Source: Candidatus Parcubacteria bacterium (lineage in GTDB: Bacteria > Patescibacteriota > Minisyncoccia > Phycocordibacterales > Phycocordibacteraceae). From it: a DNA stretch of 5,982 nucleotides. Shown piece by piece: positions 1-4,609 of the stretch; positions within the stretch are counted from its first letter, which is position 1, and the number at the start of each line of letters is the position of its first letter. The translations under genes and the position numbers were made by a program. The notes beneath the pieces are model-generated. The model ran no database searches, had not been told where the DNA came from, and was given only the letters and a program-made list of their open reading frames with translations. The stretch spans positions 1-5,982 of the forward strand of contig DAIDID010000032.1 of NCBI GenBank assembly GCA_027459545.1. Direction: 5' to 3'.

Positions 1-481
1 CAACTGCCTCGAAAAAGAAACCCTTAAGCCAAATAACAAGACCTAAAAGACCAATCAAAGAAAAGCCCAGTCCATTTCCGTAGATATTTAGTAGAGAAAC
101 AGGAAGGGAAATTATAAAAATAAGTAATCCTTGGAGCATAAAGACTTGAAAAAAACTATTCACGAGAACGCTTCGCTTTCCTTTTTTCAACCATTTTTCT
201 CGCATAGAGGCATATCGATAGTCTTCAGGCTTGCCTTGATTTCGCAAATAAATGCGTATGGAAAGTCTTGTGGCCCAAATAACTGCAAGCAAAGTCGCGA
301 GAATTCCTGCAAAGCCATACTCTCCTACAATAAGTGTGTAAAGTGCTATCACCACAAAACCCCATCCATACGCAACGTCTGCAATACCATTATCCTTCTT
401 GCTTTGTGCGAGCAAGAATACAAAGCACATATATATGAATAATGTAATTAGCGCGCCAAATAACTCCGTACTGTGTGTCAT
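1..481 (-). CDS. DUF1295 family (steroid 5-alpha-reductase-like) integral membrane protein, C-terminus outside the window
   Basis: Reading the minus strand from the ATG at 479-481 gives 160 open residues running off the left edge. They form several hydrophobic segments (about residues 7-25, 39-54, 57-70, 108-131 and 138-157). The order of motifs is that of DUF1295 proteins: NGIADVAYGWGF (31-42), then TRLSIRIYLRNQGKPEDYRY (71-90) followed by MREKW, then a QGLLIFIISLPVS segment and GLVIWLKGFFFEAV at the edge, where the family normally continues with a Gly-Asp. Known family members are multi-pass membrane proteins of roughly 250-270 residues related to the C-terminal domain of steroid 5-alpha reductases; the substrate in bacteria is generally unknown, so a lipid or isoprenoid reductase role is only inference. 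The start is fixed by an in-frame TAG at 500-502 and by a promoter-like element at 491-499. No Shine-Dalgarno precedes it, so the mRNA may be leaderless. The gene lies 65 bases downstream of the ABC-F gene on the same strand but appears to have its own promoter. Confidence 0.85.
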   Translation of the reverse strand, partial: MTHSTELFGALITLFIYMCFVFLLAQSKKDNGIADVAYGWGFVVIALYTLIVGEYGFAGILATLLAVIWATRLSIRIYLRNQGKPEDYRYASMREKWLKKGKRSVLVNSFFQVFMLQGLLIFIISLPVSLLNIYGNGLGFSLIGLLGLVIWLKGFFFEAV

Positions 482-490
482 ATGGAAATA

Positions 491-499
491 ATTGTAGCA
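491..499 (-). promoter_or_regulatory. Extended -10 promoter for the DUF1295 gene, giving a near-leaderless mRNA
   Basis: On the minus strand this reads TGCTACAAT: a TGn extension followed by TACAAT, which matches five of six bases of the consensus -10 box. The box ends nine bases before the ATG at 479-481, so transcription would begin about two or three bases ahead of the start codon. No good -35 box is seen at 17 bases spacing (AGTTTG), which suits an extended -10 promoter. The same GTGCTANAAT core occurs before the gene starting at 4543. Start-site mapping is not available, so this is inferred from sequence. Confidence 0.5.
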
Positions 500-500
500 C

Positions 501-537
501 TAGTTTAGCGCCTCAAACTAAAGAGTGAACTTTTAGT
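501..537 (-). other. Short intergenic region with two overlapping weak hairpins
   Basis: Between the ABC-F stop and the next gene, the six bases at 532-537 can pair with 517-522 (ACTAAA with TTTAGT), and the overlapping bases 515-520 can instead pair with 501-506 (TAGTTT with AAACTA). The two AT-rich 6-bp stems share a strand and exclude each other. Neither is followed by a convincing T-run on the minus strand, so a normal intrinsic terminator after the ABC-F gene cannot be called. Chance is a fair alternative in AT-rich spacer DNA. Confidence 0.2.
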
Positions 538-546
538 CTTGGGTAT

Positions 547-2022
547 TTAACTCCCTTTTTCAAGATCAAGAATTTGGTCAATTCGAATTTCAGATACAAA
601 TTCCGGCACATGACTTACCAACACCATGGCTCCCTCGTAGGTACTTAGTGCTTTAGCAATAACCGGCAAATGGCGGAAATTAATATGGTTTGTTGGTTCA
701 TCGAGAATTAAAAGCCCTGGTTTCAAAAGCACAAGCTGCGCAAATGCAACGAGTCCTTTTTGTCCTTCGGAGAGATTGCCGATTTTACTTTTAACAACCT
801 CACCCGTAAGCAAAAATCCTGCAGCAACGATTCTCATTGCTTCTTCTTCTGGTTTTTTCATAACCGAAAAAAGCGCTTCGCGTACTGTATGATCGAAATT
901 CAATGTTGAAAAGTCTTGACGATAATACCCCACCACTGTATCTGGAGCAATTTTCGCACCTTTTGCAGTGCCTGTAGCGATAGCCTCAAGCAATGTGCTT
1001 TTCCCAATGCCATTTGGACCCTTCAAAAGTAAATGCTGATTTTTACGGAGCGCTACTGAAGCTTTGTGCTCTATCGGCTTTCCGGATTTGAGGGTAGTGA
1101 AGGAGTTTATAGTGAGAATATCTCCATATAGCTCTTGCGGTACTGGTATGATGAAATTCCGAATAGTACGATCTTCTTTTCGCACGTCCACCTTGTCTTC
1201 TTCCATTTCTTCAGCTTCCAAGCGCATTTTCTTTGCAACTAGTCTCATTTTGCCTCCTTTCTGTGCGAAAAAATTCGCTTTTTCTTTATTTTCGAGAATT
1301 TTCTTTTCGAGTTGTGCATTTTTACGATTTTCTCGCTCTATTCGCGCAAGGATGTCTTTTTGTACAGCTATATAATTCCCCGCATACTGCTCGACCTTTC
1401 TTGTAAATACATCAAGGTATAGAACACCATCCGTAAACGCATTAAGAAATTCAGCATCGTGGGAAATTACAATAACTGTTTTTTTATACTCCACCAAAAA
1501 TTTCGTAAGATGCTCAATTCCCGCTTTGTCTAGATTGTTTGTTGGCTCGTCGAGCAAAAGCAAATCAGGATCTTGAATTAAAGCAGAAGCAAGAAGAAGA
1601 CGCGCTTGCTGTCCTCCTGAAAAAGAGCGCACTGGCCTATCGTGTGCGGCTTTTAAATGAACAACATCTAGAATGGCGTTAATTTTCGGTTCAATATCAT
1701 AGACTTTTTTCGGAAAGCATTTTTCAAAAAATTGAAGGACGGTGAGATCGAGATCTTCTCGCGGAATTACTTGTGGTGCTGTAGCAACTGAAACACCATG
1801 CGTTATAAGCACCCGACCAGACTCTGGCTTCTTCGCTCCTGTCATAAGTCCAAAAAGCGTGGTCTTTCCAGCGCCATTTTGACCCATAATCGCGACTTTA
1901 GCGTTTTTGCGCACAGAAAAATCAACCGTATCAAGGATTGGTTTGTTGTGCCCATATTCAAAACTCACCTCCTCAAACCGGAGGGCGGTATCATCTCGAG
2001 ACATATACATACCGTAGCGCAT
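547..2022 (-). CDS. ABC-F family ATPase (ribosome-associated translation factor type), with a divergent second ATPase domain
   Basis: The 491-residue soluble protein has two ABC ATPase domains and no membrane segments, the hallmark of ABC-F proteins (EttA, Uup, antibiotic-resistance factors), which act in the ribosomal E site. Domain 1 is canonical: Walker A GQNGAGKTT at 47-55, signature SFSGGQQ at 133-139, Walker B LLLLDEPTNNLD at 154-165, switch SHD at 187-189. A charged linker rich in Lys and Glu (about 212-285), probably helical, matches the position of the P-site tRNA interaction motif. Domain 2 has Walker A GPNGIGKST at 335-343, signature LSEGQ at 417-421, Walker B LLILDEPTNHIN at 437-448 and SHV at 470-472. 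Here the second signature Gly is Glu, the Arg usual three residues after the signature is Leu424, and the D-loop Asp is Asn448. At 491 residues it is shorter than most ABC-Fs (about 530-640). The start could be residue 1, 5 or 7 (ATGs at 2022, 2010, 2004); MSRDDTALRFEEVSF from residue 7 resembles usual family starts. No Shine-Dalgarno is visible. Whether it is a housekeeping factor or a resistance factor cannot be told. Confidence 0.93.
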   Translation of the reverse strand: MRYGMYMSRDDTALRFEEVSFEYGHNKPILDTVDFSVRKNAKVAIMGQNGAGKTTLFGLMTGAKKPESGRVLITHGVSVATAPQVIPREDLDLTVLQFFEKCFPKKVYDIEPKINAILDVVHLKAAHDRPVRSFSGGQQARLLLASALIQDPDLLLLDEPTNNLDKAGIEHLTKFLVEYKKTVIVISHDAEFLNAFTDGVLYLDVFTRKVEQYAGNYIAVQKDILARIERENRKNAQLEKKILENKEKANFFAQKGGKMRLVAKKMRLEAEEMEEDKVDVRKEDRTIRNFIIPVPQELYGDILTINSFTTLKSGKPIEHKASVALRKNQHLLLKGPNGIGKSTLLEAIATGTAKGAKIAPDTVVGYYRQDFSTLNFDHTVREALFSVMKKPEEEAMRIVAAGFLLTGEVVKSKIGNLSEGQKGLVAFAQLVLLKPGLLILDEPTNHINFRHLPVIAKALSTYEGAMVLVSHVPEFVSEIRIDQILDLEKGS

Positions 2023-2079
2023 TTAGCTCAGTAAGTAAAAGGATGGCTTAAAGAAAGGAAATGGATTAAGGTTCTTATA
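2023..2079. promoter_or_regulatory. Divergent intergenic region between the ABC-F and flavoprotein genes
   Basis: These 57 bases separate two genes that start in opposite directions, so both promoters must sit here or reach into the coding starts. No pair of -35 and -10 boxes at proper spacing is convincing on either strand. A perfect TATAAT at 2076-2081 overlaps the flavoprotein ATG and would start transcription inside the gene, so it is not accepted as its promoter. The GTGCTANAAT element seen before two other genes in the window is absent. Confidence 0.45.
2067..2071 (+). promoter_or_regulatory. Weak ribosome binding site for the flavoprotein gene
   Basis: TAAGG can pair with the 16S rRNA anti-Shine-Dalgarno and ends eight bases before the ATG at 2080. 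It supports that start and is the only plausible Shine-Dalgarno seen before any start codon in this window. Confidence 0.4.
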
Positions 2080-3393
2080 ATGACTAGAGAAACCGCACAA
2101 TGGGATGTTGTGGTGATTGGAGGTGGAGCGGCTGGAATGATGGCGGCCGGAACGGCCGCCAATGAACTAGCAAAATATCCCCTTAATACACCTCCTCGCG
2201 TGCTCGTACTTGAAAAAAATCCATTACTAGGAAAAAAGCTACTCATAACAGGAGGTGGCAGGTGTAATGTCACAAATGCCGAAGAGGATCTACGTACATT
2301 TCTTGCAAAGTTTGCTGGTAAAAATAGAAAAGATGATCAATTTCTTTTCTCGGCATTTTCAAAATGGAACAGTGCAAATACACTTGCCTTTTTTCATGCA
2401 CGCGGTATGGCTACGAAAGTCGAAGCTTTAAAAAGAGTTTTTCCTGTGAGCGACTCAGCAAGGTCCGTGTGGGACGTGCTTGTAAACTATATGAAAGAAG
2501 GAGGCGTAACCGTTCGCACAAAACAGTCTATTAAAAAAATACTAGTAAAAGATGGACGCATTACTGGACTTATTTTAGTAACAGGAGAGGAAATCAAAGC
2601 ACACACCTTTATACTTGCGACTGGTGGAAAATCTCGACCCGAAACGGGATCAACAGGAGATGGATTTGTGTGGCTTAAGGAGCTTGGGCACAGTGTTTCT
2701 GAATCAAATGCAGCACTTGTGCCAATTACACTCAAAGATTCTTGGACAAAAGAACTTTCAGGAACCTCCCTACCAAGTGTTCGACTCACGATATTTCAAA
2801 AAAACAAAAAGTATTTCCAAAAAACTGGACCTGTACTTTTCACACATAAAGGACTAACAGGTCCAACAATTCTGAATATGAGTAGAGATATAGGAGACCT
2901 TCTTTCCTATGGAGAAGTGACCCTCGAGATGGACTTAGTACCTGAAATTCCTCCAGATGTGCTTCATACTAAACTCCAAACGCTTTTAAGTGTACAAAGT
3001 AATAAAAAAGTAAAAAACGTATTACCTGAACTCGTTCCTTCTGCACTTAGTACTGTACTTTTTGATAAAGCAGAAATTACCGCAGATACTTTTTCTCATA
3101 GCCTTACTCGAGAAAAAAGAATGGCACTTTTGAAATACATAAAAGCACTGCCATTGCACGTAAAAGGCCTCCAAGGACTTGAAAAAGCCGTAGTAACGAG
3201 CGGAGGAGTTGCTCTTTCTGAAGTTGATTTCAAAACAATGCGCTCAAAACTGATTTCAAATCTTTTTATTGTGGGAGATTTGCTCAATCTCGATCGTCCA
3301 TCAGGGGGCTATAGTCTTCAATTATGCTGGACTACAGGGACTGTGGCTGGAATTTCCGCAGCCACCCTTTGTAAAACTACTGATACTGAATAA
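2080..3393 (+). CDS. HI0933/YhiN-family NAD(P)/FAD-dependent flavoprotein
   Basis: The 437-residue protein belongs to the HI0933-like flavoproteins (also annotated as aminoacetone-oxidase-family FAD-binding enzymes; BaiN of bile-acid metabolism is a relative). An N-terminal Rossmann fold binds FAD: DVVVIGGGAAGMMAA at 9-23 holds GxGxxG at 14-19, and Glu45 closes the second strand. The family motif LLGKKLLITGGGRCNVTN follows at 49-66. ATGGKSRPETGSTGDGF (180-196), GPVLFTHKGLTGP (250-262) and the C-terminal block TSGGVALSEVDFKTM (373-387) plus GDLLNLDRPSGGY (399-411) complete the FAD-binding signature. Length is slightly above the usual 390-420, partly from extra residues at about 30-40 between the first helix and the second strand. 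It is predicted cytoplasmic, with no signal peptide. The true reaction of most members is unknown; an oxidoreductase acting on an unknown substrate is all that can be said. The gene is divergent from the ABC-F gene, and its last 17 bases overlap the convergent gene downstream. Confidence 0.93.
   Translation: MTRETAQWDVVVIGGGAAGMMAAGTAANELAKYPLNTPPRVLVLEKNPLLGKKLLITGGGRCNVTNAEEDLRTFLAKFAGKNRKDDQFLFSAFSKWNSANTLAFFHARGMATKVEALKRVFPVSDSARSVWDVLVNYMKEGGVTVRTKQSIKKILVKDGRITGLILVTGEEIKAHTFILATGGKSRPETGSTGDGFVWLKELGHSVSESNAALVPITLKDSWTKELSGTSLPSVRLTIFQKNKKYFQKTGPVLFTHKGLTGPTILNMSRDIGDLLSYGEVTLEMDLVPEIPPDVLHTKLQTLLSVQSNKKVKNVLPELVPSALSTVLFDKAEITADTFSHSLTREKRMALLKYIKALPLHVKGLQGLEKAVVTSGGVALSEVDFKTMRSKLISNLFIVGDLLNLDRPSGGYSLQLCWTTGTVAGISAATLCKTTDTE
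2141..2161 (+). repeat. GC-rich perfect inverted repeat inside the flavoprotein gene
   Basis: A 9-bp perfect stem (TGGCGGCCG with CGGCCGCCA) closes on a three-base GAA loop. It encodes residues 21-27 (MAAGTAA) of the FAD-binding helix, about 60 bases after the start codon. Its GC content stands out from the surrounding AT-rich DNA. The residues fit what this family normally has here, so the repeat may simply follow from alanine and glycine codons; it could form an mRNA hairpin early in the message. Confidence 0.45.
3343..3365. repeat. Inverted repeat at the meeting point of two convergent genes
   Basis: GTGGCTG at 3343-3349 pairs with CAGCCAC at 3359-3365 around a nine-base loop. It lies within the last codons of the flavoprotein gene and 11 bases past the stop codon of the minus-strand gene. 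On the minus strand no T-run follows, and on the plus strand only CCTTTGT follows, still ahead of the stop codon. A role in ending minus-strand transcription is possible but weakly supported. Confidence 0.25.
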
Positions 3394-4543
3394 AGAGCGG
3401 CTGGGGCGTTAGCTTTAGAACTTGAGCAGGCGTAAGCATTCCTGTGCTCGGAGGTTTGAGATCGTTTACGTAAAAGAGCTTAAACCCCGTGAATTGCACT
3501 GGTTCATTTTCAATAACGCGCAAGTACGTATTTAGTTTCTTTGCTTGAGTTCCCCACCCATCCATATCCATTACAATTTGCACTTCAGGGAGAGGAGTAA
3601 TTTCTTTGTAGTTTGTAACCATATCTTCAGTGAAGCGGTGCACTACTAAAATTTTTGGAGGTAAGCTATTCGCACGAACGAGTCCTGCGAGATACTTTGC
3701 AGCAAAATTAATATCACTCGCATCCATAGTACCAATCTCTGAACCGGGTTTTGCTCCGTCTTTCATTGAAAATTCAGGATCGAGTGCGAGTTCGACATTT
3801 GGAAGTATGAGGTATTTTTCAAGAAGCGGGACTTCTGTCTGAACAGTACTTAAGCCAACCTGCACGTCGAGTATAAGTACGCCATGCTCTTGGTTTGCAA
3901 GTGAAAGCGCTTCTTGTATCTGACTATCTGGCATGCGTAGCCGGTACTTACCATCAGTCCCTGGGCTACCTTGTGCAGTGACGGCAATATAATCTATCCC
4001 TGGAATCACCGGAGTGGAAGGATCCGCAGCTTGCCACTCGGCAACTGCGCTATTTAGCATACTTAGCATTTGTGGTACTGGATACTTTCCAAGTACACCC
4101 ATTTTAGTCGAGTAAAAGTTTCCATAGTACGCAACGATTCTATTAAACGGCAAAAGCGCTCCTGCGTTTGGATATACTGTATGGACTGGCCATAAGTGCT
4201 TTACTGTGGTGCTTGCAGTACTACTTGCTGCGTAGAGTGTCGATGTAGAAATCTGAGCGACTGGATAATTAGCATTTTTAAACAAAAGCGCATTGTACTG
4301 AGCGATATCTAGTGAAGAAGGTGTGGCACTTGAAGAGGAAGCATTCGCTGCACTAGTACGCGCAGACTCCGTCTGCGCGTCTGCCCTCGTATAGGTAAGT
4401 GAAAAAAAACCAGAGTATTGAATGTAGCTAACCACTAAAATAAACCCCGCACAAAGCACTAGTCCTACTACAAAAAAAGTAGTACGCGGTTGTATTTCGA
4501 GTACTCTTTTGGACTCTTTCGGAGAAACACGTTCTTTTTTCAT
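3377..4543 (-). CDS. Membrane-anchored extracytoplasmic protein with a predicted TIM-barrel-like domain, function unknown
   Basis: The 388-residue reading has a Lys/Arg-rich cytoplasmic start (1-20), one membrane span (about 21-43, TTFFVVGLVLCAGFILVV), a low-complexity Ser/Thr/Ala linker (about 55-115) and a globular domain (134-388). That domain shows eight evenly spaced predicted strands: IVAYYG (136), YIAVTA (185), VLILDVQ (222), VELALDPEF (250), ILVVHRF (298), VQIVMDMDGWG (321), FKLFY (354) and LFIQYQ (383). Such a pattern suggests a beta/alpha barrel. Acidic or polar residues sit at strand ends (D226, D255, E257, H302, D326, D328), as in glycosidase active sites, but no known enzyme family is recognised and hydrolase activity is only a guess. 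Similar proteins with LDVQ, ALDPE and DGWG-like motifs are, as I recall, found as uncharacterised proteins in Actinobacteria and other bacteria. An upstream in-frame ATG at 4595-4597 would add 18 residues, but it precedes the promoter-like box at 4561-4569, so 4543 is preferred. The stop codon lies inside the convergent flavoprotein gene. Confidence 0.82.
   Translation of the reverse strand: MKKERVSPKESKRVLEIQPRTTFFVVGLVLCAGFILVVSYIQYSGFFSLTYTRADAQTESARTSAANASSSSATPSSLDIAQYNALLFKNANYPVAQISTSTLYAASSTASTTVKHLWPVHTVYPNAGALLPFNRIVAYYGNFYSTKMGVLGKYPVPQMLSMLNSAVAEWQAADPSTPVIPGIDYIAVTAQGSPGTDGKYRLRMPDSQIQEALSLANQEHGVLILDVQVGLSTVQTEVPLLEKYLILPNVELALDPEFSMKDGAKPGSEIGTMDASDINFAAKYLAGLVRANSLPPKILVVHRFTEDMVTNYKEITPLPEVQIVMDMDGWGTQAKKLNTYLRVIENEPVQFTGFKLFYVNDLKPPSTGMLTPAQVLKLTPQPLFIQYQ
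4358..4380. repeat. Perfect 10-bp palindromic hairpin inserted in frame in the linker of the barrel-like protein
   Basis: ACGCGCAGAC at 4358-4367 and GTCTGCGCGT at 4371-4380 are exact reverse complements around a three-base loop (TCC). A further copy of GTCTGC follows at 4379-4384. The element is much richer in GC than the flanking DNA and encodes residues 55-62 (DAQTESAR) of the minus-strand protein, just after the membrane span and at the start of a low-complexity linker. No T-run flanks it on either strand, so it is not a terminator. It resembles palindromic repeats that spread through genomes and settle in tolerant spots of proteins; only a genome-wide count could confirm that. Confidence 0.6.
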
Positions 4544-4560
4544 ACTGCTAGATTGAGTAA

Positions 4561-4569
4561 ATTCTAGCA
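4561..4569 (-). promoter_or_regulatory. Extended -10 promoter for the barrel-like protein gene
   Basis: The minus strand reads TGCTAGAAT, a TGn extension plus TAGAAT, which matches five of six bases of the -10 consensus. Transcription would begin near 4554, leaving a leader of about ten bases before the ATG at 4541-4543, with no Shine-Dalgarno. The -35 position is taken by an 8-bp palindrome AAGCGCTT (4581-4588) rather than a recognisable -35 box. The element lies downstream of the alternative ATG at 4597, which decides the start in favour of 4543. Confidence 0.45.
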
Positions 4570-4609
4570 CAACTCTGTGTAAGCGCTTCAGGCGCAAGCA
4601 AAGCGTGTT

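Noticed and set aside
131..442. Open reading frame of 103 codons on the plus strand
   Set aside because: It is antisense to the DUF1295 gene, whose minus-strand translation matches a known family, while this frame gives no recognisable protein.
2076..2081. Perfect TATAAT as the promoter of the flavoprotein gene
   Set aside because: It overlaps the ATG at 2080, so transcription would begin near 2088 and lose the start codon; the next in-frame GTG would cut into the FAD-binding strand.
2017..2090. Possible tRNA, because TTTAGCTCAGT resembles a tRNA D-arm
   Set aside because: There is no matching D-stem partner, anticodon stem, T-arm or acceptor pairing in the following 75 bases, and the stretch overlaps two start codons.
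4595..4597. Upstream ATG as the start of the barrel-like protein
   Set aside because: It would add 18 residues ahead of a typical MKKE start and lies upstream of the -10-like element at 4561-4569.
4575..4609. Terminator after the RnfD-FNR gene
   Set aside because: Only short GCGC pairings can form and no T-run follows on the minus strand.
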